40,886 nt of DNA, from positions 1 through 40,886 of the forward strand of contig JADNYV010000306.1 in the NCBI GenBank assembly GCA_015501055.1, read 5' to 3'. The DNA comes from Mucidula mucida (lineage: Eukaryota; Basidiomycota; Agaricomycetes; Agaricales; Physalacriaceae). Positions 1 through 12,813 of the stretch are shown here, one piece after another; positions within the stretch are counted from its first letter, which is position 1; each line of letters begins with the position of its first letter. The notes below the pieces were generated by a model that did not search any database, had not been told where the DNA came from, and worked only from the letters and a program-made list of their open reading frames with translations. The position numbers and the translations under genes are program-made.

Positions 1-960
1 TCGTCATATTCACTGGATGTGCCGTCAAAGCAGAGAACGAGCGTCCGCGGTATGCAAGACTTCGGTGGAGAGGTTCGACATGGTGGTAAAGTGGTGAGGT
101 ATTTCCAAGCTATTTCCCACTGCTACGGAATCTGTTGCTCAGTGTTAGTGGAGTCGGTGTGTGCACGCTGCTCGCGGATCATAATTAGTTGTTCTCCGGT
201 GACATTTATACCTACCCACTGATGCTATCTCGGGCGACCAATAGCAGCGTTTACACCAGACATGATTGTGGTGTGAACATTGTCGGCGATTGTCAAGAGT
301 CGACGCGGGTTCTGACGCCGTCAATCACTGAGTATGATTGAGCCAATCTGAAGTGCGCAGCGCGTCCCAAGACCCCAAGGGATGCTATAGAACATGGGCA
401 GAGCTTTCCCGGTGGGTGAATAGTGCGCAGGTGGACACTGGGCATGAGTGTTTGTCAAGACCCGAAGCTGCTGACAAAGCGGCGGATCTACAAGCAGTGT
501 TCCTGCAGGTCTAAATTCCCTTTGCGTTGTTACGACTACGACCTTATATAGATGCCTCTGCAGTCTGGATTCTCTTGTGTACGCAACTGTTTCTCTGCAT
601 TCCCGGCTCACTGCCTTCGGCCGCGCGCATACCTGCACGTACACCTGACGTTCCGCATGTTCCTGCTTCTGTTGACACCGAGTATATTCCCGATGCAGCA
701 TATGGATTTCTTGCATAGAGCAATCGTTCGCGATTCGTCTGTCAGACCCCGACAACCACGTGAGACGTCTATCTGCGCCAACACGCGGGATAAATGCTGG
801 ATAAATCTGTTTTTCTGGTCGTCTGAATAGGTATACCCTGGCCATGCGTTCTCACGGAAGCACACTATTGATTCCAGCGCAAGATGTTCCGTTGCTAATC
901 CTCGGAGTTTCTTTTCCTTGAGCATATAAATCAAGGAGTCTGGTTTCTGGGGGCCTGCTT
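1..960. other. No supported gene; upstream region of the acetylesterase gene
   Basis: Overlapping open frames exist on both strands (for example 321-845 minus and 608-934 minus), but they overlap one another, have unordered composition and show no motif I recognise. I see no repeat shared with the rest of the window. The right end carries the likely core promoter of the next gene. Confidence 0.5.
925..930 (+). promoter_or_regulatory. TATA box candidate for the acetylesterase gene
   Basis: TATAAA lies 39 bases before the start codon at 969. That distance leaves room for only a very short 5' UTR, so the assignment is tentative. Confidence 0.4.
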
Positions 961-968
961 CGTCCGAT

Positions 969-1813
969 ATGCGCTTTCAGATATTCCTTGCATTTGTCGC
1001 AACTCGCGCCGCTCTCGCAGCACCTACCGTATGGCTTGCAGGAGATTCGACAATGGCTGCCACGGGGGCCAACGATGGCGACACCGCAGGTACGCTTTGC
1101 TGTTCGATTTTAGTAAACTTTTATTTACAGCGCGCTGCGAAGGCTGGGGTGCTTACTTGACGAATTATATTAGTCTCACCGTCGTGAACGACGCAATTGG
1201 TGGTCGGTCTGCGCGCAGCTTCACTCGAGAAGGTCGCTTCACTGCAATGGCTCCTAGTGTTCAGGCTGGAGACTTTGTAATCATCGAATTCGGCCACAAC
1301 GACGGCGGCAGTCTGAGTACTGATAATGGCCGGACTGATTGTGGAGTCGGTGATGCTGGATATGCGACAACATGCACCACTGTTTATAAGTGAGCACGAC
1401 TTGTTAACTCGTATTTCTTCTAATCATTCTTTCAGTGGTGTCACCGAAACCGTTCTTACTTACGAGGCTTATCTCGTCAATGCCGCCAAACTCTTTACAG
1501 CGAGAGGCGCCAATGTCATCATTTCCAGTCCGACCCCCAATAACCCTTGGGAGAGCGGTACCTTCTCATATAGTCCCAGCCGCTTCACCACGTACTCTCA
1601 AGATGCTGCGACGGAGGCTGGTGGCATCTTCGTTGATCACGGTTTATATACCGCTGCGTTGTATAACAAGGCTGGCGCTACAGTCGTTGATTCTTATTAC
1701 CCTAACGACCACACGCATACGTCCCTGCAGGAGCTAATGTTGTCGCTAGGGCGTTCATTTTGGCATTGGAGGCTACGAGCTCGGGTTTAAAGAGCTACAT
1801 CACCCATGATTAG
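969..1813 (+). CDS. Secreted rhamnogalacturonan acetylesterase, SGNH hydrolase family (CE12-like); one base missing near the 3' end
   Basis: This family removes acetyl groups from the rhamnogalacturonan backbone of pectin outside the cell. Three exons fit: 969-1089, 1131-1389 and 1436-1813. The product starts with a signal peptide (about residues 1-17), then shows block I with the nucleophile (AGDST, Ser27), block II (GGRSARSF), block III (EFGHND) and the terminal acid/base motif DHTH (Asp218, His221). About 250 residues is normal for the family. After HTHTS the frame breaks: the expected [11 protein letters not shown] continues only in the +1 frame, as if a run of four C at 1723 had become three. 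With one base restored the frame would end at the TAG at 1811-1813. Without it translation runs out of frame to 1790, changing about the last 25 residues but leaving the catalytic residues intact. Function is confident; intactness is not. Confidence 0.85.
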
Positions 1814-1978
1814 GCGTAGTAGCTACCATTTGAACGGAACGCTTAGGCACTTTATATTAAAATTGAGGAATCCTTTGAATTCGAGACAAGTGAATCACAT
1901 GACGGTGACACGACGCGACGCGTTTATTCTCACGGGTCTACGCTTGCCTTTCGCTTTCATCGTTGGTTTTACCGAACG

Positions 1979-5406
<3,428 letters not shown>

Positions 5407-5657
5407 AAGTAATGAGAATTCTGTTCCTTTTCAATCTTTTTCTATTTCTATGAAGGGGGGAACTTGATCTTTCTTCTGAGCTCCACGCAAGCATGTTTTA
5501 CTAGACGGAGCCATCGGTCACTCTAGCCTCTGAGTACCGTGCAGATACTTCGCAGTGATACTGTTCACGCGATTATAATACGAAAGTTAAATTGTTTAGA
5601 TACCAAATCAACGGTGTTGGGATATAAGGATCCCAGTATTTCCGTCAAAGCTGCAGA
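5407..5657. other. Intergenic, nothing recognised
   Basis: AT-richer spacer between the RecQ stop codon and the next short gene. I see no ORF, repeat or RNA gene in it. Confidence 0.5.
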
Positions 5658-6204
5658 ATGAATGCTAGCAGCGCACTATCTAGGCAGTTGCTGAGCAACA
5701 AGAAGACATCTCGCTCGCTTGGAAGATTATATCATCCGAACGCGTTCTTCTCCGGGGCTAATACTCTTGCTTTGACAATTCCGCGGCCGTTCAAGTATGT
5801 CTCGTCTCATAGACAGCTGCATCTCGCCACCCTCGGTCGAAGGATGTCATCACCATCGTTTGATTACCCATTGCGTCCCTCCGAGCTGCTTTCATTGAGA
5901 GCGGGAGGTATGTGACGCCACTATAATGTGGGGTACGTTCCTTTCAGGGTCTGTTGAATATCATTCGTACGCACTCGACTCGTGGCTGGCGGCGCTGAGG
6001 ATGACACCGTGCTCGTCGTGCAAGAAGGGGGTGCGTTCTGCCAGGGTATCGCATGGGCGTGTCCATCCCGGCTGCATTATGTCGTTTTTCTGCGGTAAGT
6101 TGTGGGGAGACGAAGGGCCGCCTAGGACGTGGGGTACTCTCCGGAAGGGTGCGTTTTTGGATTTGCTATTTGGATGGTCAATGTTAAGAATGCTAGTGTG
6201 TTGA
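5658..6204 (+). CDS. Hypothetical protein, possible mitochondrial presequence; model incomplete
   Basis: I do not recognise this gene. The ATG at 5658 opens 84 codons rich in Ser, Arg and Leu and poor in acidic residues, the kind of N-terminus that can be a mitochondrial targeting sequence. A plausible GT...AG intron (GTATGTGACG to CTTTCAG, about 5909-5947) links it in phase to a second frame that contains CSSCKK and later a single Cys (HPGC), weakly like a small metal-binding region, ending at 6204. Other frames remain open across the second part, so the exon structure beyond 5908 is uncertain. No neighbour gives a hint of function. Confidence 0.35.
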
Positions 6205-6793
6205 AGTATAAGGCAGACGGCGTGTTATCTTTGGACGGGGAGGAATGATCGTTATGGACTAACGCCGTATTCAATTGGTGTAGCGATACTAGATGGATGT
6301 CACGGTATGAAGGTTTGAGTTTTGGAGTGCGAGATTGAGACTGAAGGTGAACGATGGGTTGAGTGGGGTTAATTTGAAGAGCTCTCAATACGACGAGAAG
6401 GTGAAGCTTTGGGTGAGTCATACGCAGATCATTGTGGTGCAGACGTCATTGCGCCACACTAACAGTCTAGAACGCCGTCATACTTTGATTTATACGGACA
6501 CTCCCATCAGAATGTACCGTAGGAACATCATCGTTTGCGTCAAGCCCTTTGAACTTAAAGACGTACGATAGCATTTCGACATGGTAAACAAACAAGACTA
6601 GTAGTAGTAGCATAGTATCATCATGAGCGTACAACAACAAGGAAAGCAATCGATCAAAACAACAAAGCAACAAAGCAAAAGCAAAGCATGACGTATTCAA
6701 AGCAAAGGATTGGACAGATAACAAAGATAGCACGGAAGAAAAACGTTTTTAAACCCGAAAACGAAGTGAAATTGAAATTGAAATTCACGGAAA
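6205..6793. other. Gene-poor spacer; 3' flank of the forkhead gene
   Basis: No convincing gene. The part nearest the forkhead stop (about 6600-6790) is A-rich on the plus strand, with CAACAA, CAAAGCAAAG and TAGTAGTAG runs, as expected for the 3' UTR and terminator region of a minus-strand gene. Confidence 0.4.
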
Positions 6794-7917
6794 TCACCTG
6801 GCGCTTGAACTCGAAGGGTCCTGCAAGCGCCGCGATCGCCGGAGTCCAGACGCAGAGTCAGCGCGCTGCCCCCTACGCGTTGCCGGCCTATACTCGCTCG
6901 AGTACATGGACATATCCGAGTTATCCGAGCCCGCAGGGGATACGGGACGATTGTAAGGGCTCGCGCCTTCGGAGGAGCCGCCCCTGCGCGTGCGCTTCCC
7001 ACCAGGGTTAGTGATGACGTCGAGCTCCCAGAGGCCGCCACGACCTGGCTCGGTCGCGGTGCGCGGAACGCGCTTGAAGAGGCAGTACGAGGAGAGCGCG
7101 TGTTTGAGGGTTTCCTGCAACGAGGTAAGTAAGTGACAAATTGTGAAAGTGTTTTGTGAAGAGAAACTTACCCCGAGCTCTTTCTGTTCTTTCGTACCCT
7201 CAAAGTATGGGAAGCGCTCGGTGAGCATGTCGCGTATTTCCGCCGAGGATGCACGTTGACGCGGGTGGCTGGCGATGGCTACGGACGCCAGCTGCATCAT
7301 GGTGTAGGGCGGGCGTTCGGTGGGGTCCCTTCCGTTCTGGAGCGAGTTCAAGTGAACGGGGAGAGTGGGAGGGAGGCCACGGAGATAGTCCTGCTGCCGA
7401 AGATACGTCTCCACATTGAGAGAACTACTAAAGTTTTGGTGCTCAACCTGATGATGGCTAAGCGGGTACGCCGCGTGGTCTGGCGACTCGCGCTTCACAT
7501 CGAATGGAGGTGGGGGGATGTGAGCAGGGTGACTCGGGCCGTATTCACCGTATGGGTGCGTGATAGGCGCCGGCATCAGTATCATATGATCTTGATTGGA
7601 TGTATAGGCGCCAGCAGGGCCTGGGAAAGGCTGCGTATGTTGACGATGATCATCTTGATTGGACGCATAAGCGCCGGCTGGGCCTGGGAAGGGCTGCGGA
7701 CGTAAAGGTGAGGTAAGGGAAGGGAAGAGACAGTAAGCGCCTTTACCTGCTCGTGTTGCATGCGTGGAACGTGGGCGTATGGGTGGCTTAGAGACAGTCC
7801 GGAGGAGGAGGTTATGTCCTGATCCAGAATCTCGTCTGGATGAGCATACGAGAGCGGGATGGGCAGGACTCCGGGTGGGGTGTGGAAGCCGGGATAGCCG
7901 TGGAGACGGGGGTACAT
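6794..7917 (-). CDS. Divergent forkhead (winged-helix) transcription factor
   Basis: Forkhead proteins bind DNA through a winged helix and control transcription in the nucleus. The model has three exons (7747-7917, 7172-7693, 6794-7114), all in phase 0, giving 337 residues. The forkhead domain is at about residues 184-275. It opens with RPPYTMMQLASVAI, continues with RFPYFEGTKEQKELG, is interrupted by the second intron, and ends with KHALSSYCLFKRVPR and GRGGLWELD. The recognition helix, usually N-S-I-R-H-N-L-S, reads E-T-L-K-H-A-L-S: the His stays but both Asn are gone, so its DNA target may differ. The N-terminus is rich in Pro, His and Tyr and carries a motif of about 15 residues twice (PFPGPAGAY.SNQD). 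The start was chosen because a TATA-like sequence lies upstream, but the frame is open to an ATG at 8163 and beyond, so a longer protein is possible. The first intron could be retained in another frame. Confidence 0.82.
7620..7693 (-). repeat. Tandem duplication of a 15-residue coding motif in the forkhead gene
   Basis: Two copies of PFPGPAGAY(A/T)SNQD lie 21 residues apart at the start of exon 2. They are also visible as near-identical DNA, with TTGGACGCATAAGCGCCGGC matching TTGGATGTATAGGCGCCAGC. Confidence 0.7.
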
Positions 7918-8880
7918 GGCTGCAGTGCATGGGACAGCGAGGGTTGGGGTGGGGGGATAAGGATGGCGATGGGAGGAGGAGAGAGCTTGGATGTCAGTAG
8001 AGGATGTATGACAAGTGGTATGAGGACAGACCTTTGCGATGGCTTGAGATGAAAAGTTTGAGGTTTGGGGCGAAAGTGGGCGAGGGCAGGAGACGAGAAG
8101 CTTTCGTCGATGGCGAGAAGCATCGACCTCCTTGGAACACTTTATATAGTCTTGATCGCTCATGGGAGACGTACTATACAAGGTTAATCCCTCGATTGAC
8201 ATTCCCATTAAGTCGCCGACAACTGGGTCTTTCGTGTGAAGTCGGAAAGACATACTATGTAGAGCTAAAAACTCATCAACACGAGGCAAACTTGCCGAAG
8301 ATGGAAGGCGCTGTTGTGTATGCTTGTGGCAAGTGGGGAATCGCCGAGATGCCGAAGGAGGTTATAGCTATATATGGGCGAGTGTGGGGATGGGTTCATG
8401 TTGGCAGAGGATTGAATTTGTGGATCCTTGGCCACACAAGGGGTAGGAAGAATAGAAGATATGGGAGTTACCTCACGGAAGCGAAATCTTATGACCCTAA
8501 GAAGTGCCCGACTCACGAGATTCGAAGACCATGGACCTCTGGGCAGCCTAGGTGCCGTCAAGAGTGTCGTCGACAGGTTTAGTCAGCCTACAGATGTGAG
8601 ATGGAATCGAACTATCGTCAAAGAGATGGGGTTACCGTCTGAGACCGTTGATGTAAAGGTAGAAAATGCAATGTCCAAAACGGCGAGCACTGTTCAGGAT
8701 GTCAAGTTGAGCTGCTCTGGGTCGTCGAGGCCTCAGCGTTGATGATTTGAGGGCTCGTTGAAGGATCTGACGTTGCTACGTACTCTTGCCGTTCGTTCAG
8801 GATAGAACACGTCCCGTCTTAGACAAAGCACGCAAAAGTTGAATGTGATTCACACAGAGAAGGGCACAAGTTCTTCATTG
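7918..8880. other. Upstream region of the forkhead gene; no further supported gene
   Basis: Several short frames are open, including 8428-8742 on the plus strand (104 residues, weak composition, no motif) and the in-frame upstream extension of the forkhead gene on the minus strand. I support none as a separate gene. Confidence 0.4.
8144..8150 (-). promoter_or_regulatory. TATA box candidate for the forkhead gene
   Basis: On the minus strand the sequence reads TATATAAAG here, about 230 bases before the chosen start at 7917. If it is used, translation cannot start at the in-frame ATG at 8163, which supports the shorter protein. Confidence 0.35.
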
Positions 8881-9203
8881 TATGCCAACGTATATACGCG
8901 TAAATACAGAGAGAAATGATACTGCTCCACGCGTATCGTCACGGTTGTCGAAGGATTACATCTTGACAGTGCAAGAGGTAAACAAGCGTTATTTTTCAGC
9001 GAGCGGGACACAGCCACCGCGTGTCACAAGCCCTGCCCTAAAGAGCGGCGCCAAGCTATATAACCAATCGATGGGCTTCCGCTGCTCCTTGGAAACCCCC
9101 GTGTGGGCGACCCCAGCGCCAGGTGAGCTCGCCGCTGTCGTCGACGATGAGCTACGACTGATTTTTTTCTTTTCTTCCAAAGATGCGCTGTTCGTTTGTG
9201 CTA

Positions 9204-9380
9204 GAGATGCACACCCGTCCGTGCCAGCGATGCACACAAAACCCCCGCGCCCGATGCGCTTTGAGAACGACCTCGACCCGTGCCCACGATGCACACCCCC
9301 GAACCGTGCCGCCCATGCACACCCTGAACTGTGCCCACCACGCACACCCTGACCCGTGCCGACCATGCACGCACCCCGAC
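9204..9380. repeat. Degenerate GC-rich minisatellite, unit about 25 bases
   Basis: Four adjacent units can be laid out at 9279-9304, 9305-9329, 9330-9354 and 9355-9380, each resembling CGTGCCnACCATGCACACCC. Two more degenerate units precede them from about 9204. All frames on both strands stay open here only because of the composition, giving Cys/His/Pro-rich pseudo-proteins; I do not call a gene from them. Confidence 0.75.
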
Positions 9381-9506
9381 GTACACGCCCTTCGCGGCAC
9401 CGCGCCGAATCAGATCACCGCATGCCACTCATGCAGCCCCGCATACGGCCGCTATGCGCACGCACCCGCGCCGACCACCCACGGATGGTTTGGCGGTTGT
9501 CTTTGT

Positions 9507-10270
9507 TGACAATTAGATCATTCCGTATGATGTCGAAGATCCCGAAGATCACGACAACAGTGCGTCTTTTCATTCTTCCTTTGTATCGTCTAATGGCTTT
9601 TCAGGAAAGCCTTTTTAGCTTATCCACCCACCGGAGACTGAAGAGCCCGAGTACGTCCTTTACATGCTTTCTTCGTGCCACTGCTCAGACCTTTTCCTTA
9701 GGGCAAGCGGCAGTCCGCAGCCTTTGAACTCCTCATCTTGTATCAAGATGAGCAACAGAAAGACCGAACACCGACGTTTGGATCCCAGTTGCCCTGAACT
9801 TTACCGTTCAGGAGGTACCACTGTGTTCGTTGTCTCTTTTCTTGTGCCTTCATCCGCTTACAATGTTACGCAGTATGCAGTGAGTTTTATACAAATCAAT
9901 TACCCCAGGCCATCCTTTGGGTCTTCCGACGGGCAAGCGAGTCGAAAGGTCCTTTTTTTGTATCCCGTTCGTAGATTGTCGTTTTGTATCGTCAAGATTA
10001 CAGAATGAATAACGTCTTTGGATACAATTGCGCGTGCGTTCAAGTTGCTCAGCGTTCTTCCGGACACTTGCGATGCTAGTTGATCCTCGATGACTCATTC
10101 TGTTGGGTACTAGCTCACCGTTTGGGCGCCGCTGATTACAGTTTGGGCAATGATAATGCCATTCATGTCACGGACGACGACTCCTACTAGATGGTGGACA
10201 GCAAGGACAATAACCGCGCAGGCCCAGCGACGTATTCAAGGCTGCGTAGAGGGACAATTGGACCATTTGA
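9507..10270 (+). pseudogene. Poorly resolved multi-exon gene or pseudogene, unknown function
   Basis: I do not recognise the product, but several exon-like pieces have protein-like composition and sensible splice borders: about 9513-9560 (IIPYDVEDPEDHDN, following a TTAG acceptor), 9619-9650 (LIHPPETEEP), 9702-9814 (GKRQSAAFELLILYQDEQQ...TFGSQLP), and later LGNDNAIHVTDDDSY and SKDNNRAGPATYSRLRRG. In the 9702-9814 exon the frame breaks at the CCC at 9792-9794. With one more C it would run on as QLPLNFTVQE up to a GT donor at 9815, so a base appears to be missing. I cannot connect the later pieces into one frame. It may be an intact gene with a consensus error or a decayed one. Confidence 0.4.
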
Positions 10271-10619
10271 GGGCGGCGATGAGGAAGCAACTACTTAGCA
10301 CGGTCCACAACGGACGAGGACATGAACCAGCCACTGTGGATCGTGGGCGTCGAGTATCGCGCCGTATGCGTCAAGAGTGCCACATCCGGGGCGTAAACGG
10401 ATTCGGTGAATTAAGTATAAATCTTGCAATCCGACTCGTCTGCGCTGAGACCAAGGTCAAAGATACGCCTCGACAACTGTTGTCTGTTGTCGACTGTTGT
10501 ACGCGTGTTCATGCGTCTCAGCAAGGCGAATGCTACTTGGCATCTAACATCAGCGACATCCTATTCTACTTCATGATGCATGTCACACTGCTTTCAACCC
10601 GCGATCTCATCGTCTGAGA

Positions 10620-11487
10620 ACCCGACGCGTCGAACAGTAGGTGAATTCTACAACCGTACTCAATGCACGTTTACACTCCAATATCTTCAGGGATGGGCAA
10701 CCGCAATCGAATTGTATGAGTCTTGTATGGCGTGTGCGCTACAACGGGTGGCTGTCCCCGAAGAAGAAGAGATCGTGAGGTGCGGATCCATACGTTGAAG
10801 CTCGAGGCGATTTGTTCAAGAGGATATGGTGCCTCAATACAATGGCTTTGTTTGTTTGGACCAACGAAATGGTTGACAAGAGGTCACAATTCCGTTCCTT
10901 TTGATGTGTGTCAAATTGAAGCCCGAGGACGTGTAGGATTGATGAGGAAATTGCATGCTCAAGAAATTCTGAGACTCGAGGCGAGGCGACTTGTCTTATC
11001 GGAACAGCGCCTCGTATTATTCCTAGCTTGATCAAGGCTGTGTGCCGTACTGCCCGACTTCTGCGTACTGACTTCAGGAAATGAGAAGGAGAGACGAGGT
11101 CACCTGTCCTACCGGAACGCTCTCCACATACATTGCATCTGTTCATCTCGCATCTCAAGGTGACTAGGCCGAGGTCGTAGTTGTGATGGGAGCGACTGAC
11201 GGATAGTATGGCGCGTGGATTGTAGTGTACGCTGTAGTGCCGACATGGACAATGGGTGATCTCCGAAGAAAAAAAGAGCGCAGTGAACAATGCCTAAGTA
11301 AATAAAAGAGAGTTCGTGGCGAGGGACAAGTAAATAAAAGAGAGTTCGTGGCGACTTGTCCCAGATGATATGGCACCATCTGTAATGTTCGCATTTGCGT
11401 TGTTTTTGCGTTGATACAGATGACAAGAGATCAGGTTTGCTTTTGGAATCGATTCTCGAAGTTGGTCCGGCACCACGATGATGTGAA
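10620..11487. other. Low-information region with degenerate repeats
   Basis: No convincing gene. The minus-strand frame 10739-11290 has no domain and overlaps repeats. Similar short strings recur (an (A/G)CTTGTC(T/C)TA(T/C)CGGAAC-like motif near 10990 and 11105), suggesting old decayed repetitive DNA. The tandem repeat at 11296-11354 lies here. Confidence 0.4.
11296..11354. repeat. Perfect 27-base direct repeat, period 32
   Basis: The stretch AAGTAAATAAAAGAGAGTTC plus GTGGCGA occurs at 11296-11322 and again at 11328-11354, separated by GGGAC. The second copy lies between the inverted arms GGGACAAGT (11323-11331) and ACTTGTCCC (11354-11362), so the same place can also form a hairpin with a loop of about 22 bases. 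Confidence 0.9.
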
Positions 11488-12309
11488 GTGGCTGTTAGTG
11501 CTACAGCTCATGTGTTCCGTGAAGTCTCTTCTCTTCTTTTCGTAGGCTTAGTGTCTAGCGATATACAAATCTGTTGGGGAATGCGGTTCCACGAAGTGCG
11601 ATTAGCGAATGAGCTATACAACGTTCAACACTCGTACCTACTTTGTGCCAGTCTTTTCCGAGATAATCAGCCGCAGCACAAGTTGTCGACATTACTTCTT
11701 TGGCGCCTTTGGACCATGACCGCATCCCAGAGAAGTACGGTGGAACTATGGATAAAGGAATGTTTTCGGAACAAGTCTGAATTAATTATGCGAGAACACT
11801 GTTTGGTACGGTTCGAACTACACAGGTCGAGTCCTGAGATATCAATTATCTGCATCGATATCCCTTTGCTGCTGTGGCGGCGGCTCATTTACGCGCGTGC
11901 ATGGGTGGATCATTCCATACAGATGGAATATCCATGGCGCGTCGTACTAGCTACAGTGCTGCCGTCGGCCCGTGAGCCCATCCACTTTCTTGTGTTATCT
12001 AGTGAGTGGGATGAGTCACCGGAACGTGCCCGTGGGATAGTTCTTTGTCAGCAGTTACCTATACCCGCGTTTTTTCATTTCTTCATCTTGCCAAGCTCCG
12101 CCATGGTGCCCCAAAATCGATTATTTTCCCTCCTCCATACGAATCGCCTTGTGTATCACGTCCCACAGACCAAGTCAAGGTCACTGTTATTCCCAAGCAG
12201 GCACCTGTTACGTCCGTGGAAGATGAATGTTGTGCGACGGCTTCGCTGCTGGGCTCCGTTTTGGAGTCTCGGTAGACGAACGAAGGCGTCGCGTTCGCCG
12301 TCTGTATAG
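11488..12309 (+). CDS. Unknown ORF; C-terminal part probably spliced
   Basis: A 273-codon open frame without a motif I recognise, rich in Leu, Arg, Trp and Ser. From about 12045 a second frame looks more protein-like (SIIFPPPYESPCVSRPTDQVKVTVIPKQAPVT, ending at 12275). A switch between the two by a short intron with the polypyrimidine stretch near 12070-12095 and a CCAAG acceptor is plausible. No signal peptide or membrane segment is clear. It may be a real orphan gene or a chance long frame. Confidence 0.3.
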   Translation: MAVSATAHVFREVSSLLFVGLVSSDIQICWGMRFHEVRLANELYNVQHSYLLCASLFRDNQPQHKLSTLLLWRLWTMTASQRSTVELWIKECFRNKSELIMREHCLVRFELHRSSPEISIICIDIPLLLWRRLIYARAWVDHSIQMEYPWRVVLATVLPSAREPIHFLVLSSEWDESPERARGIVLCQQLPIPAFFHFFILPSSAMVPQNRLFSLLHTNRLVYHVPQTKSRSLLFPSRHLLRPWKMNVVRRLRCWAPFWSLGRRTKASRSPSV

Positions 12310-12813
12310 AGTTGAGTGGCGCCTAACGCTTGTGTTATTACTGTGGCTTCGCTCTTAGTTTTAAGACATACATGCTTGACCTCCCGAATACATACTTTTT
12401 CTGAACGCCTGCGAATTTAAGAAATGGGGACAATCCGAAAGAAGGGCACAGTATCTCTTGGCCTCCGGATAATAGCTCTGCGTAGCTCTCATGTAGCCGG
12501 GTTCGCCAATTGCACAGACGTTCACAAGCGCTCATGTCCATTTATCCCCACCTGAGTGGATGGCGTGATACATGTGTGGGTTTTTGTTTTCTTCGGCCGC
12601 CTTTTCTCTCACAGTTTGATGTTTTCAGCGCAGACGGCTCGGCGACTCTTCATGCGGCAATTGAGCAGCAGACGTCTCGTGACGGTGTTTTGATCCTTGT
12701 CATCTGACAGAACGTTGGATGGTGAGTAAATACGCTCGTATCTTTCCTTTTCCTTCCCACTGAGGACTGCTTATAATCAAGCTCGTGTAACTCAACATGT
12801 CCGACCTCCAATA
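12310..12813. other. Intergenic, upstream region of the glyoxal oxidase gene
   Basis: No supported gene. A pyrimidine-rich stretch (about 12575-12615, and again about 12740-12760) and TATAAT near 12771 are compatible with a promoter for the gene starting at 12814, but no site is firm. Confidence 0.35.

Noticed and set aside
6794..7930. Single-exon 378-codon reading of the forkhead gene starting MHCSHVPP
   Set aside because: It reads through both introns. The spliced frame starting at 7917 has better composition and makes the forkhead helix continuous; intron borders are canonical and in phase.
8882..9509. Cys/His/Pro-rich ORFs on both strands resembling metal-binding proteins
   Set aside because: They are produced by a GC-rich minisatellite that is open in several frames at once.
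10739..11290. Minus-strand 183-codon ORF
   Set aside because: No motif, overlaps short degenerate repeats, and has no sensible start or splice context.
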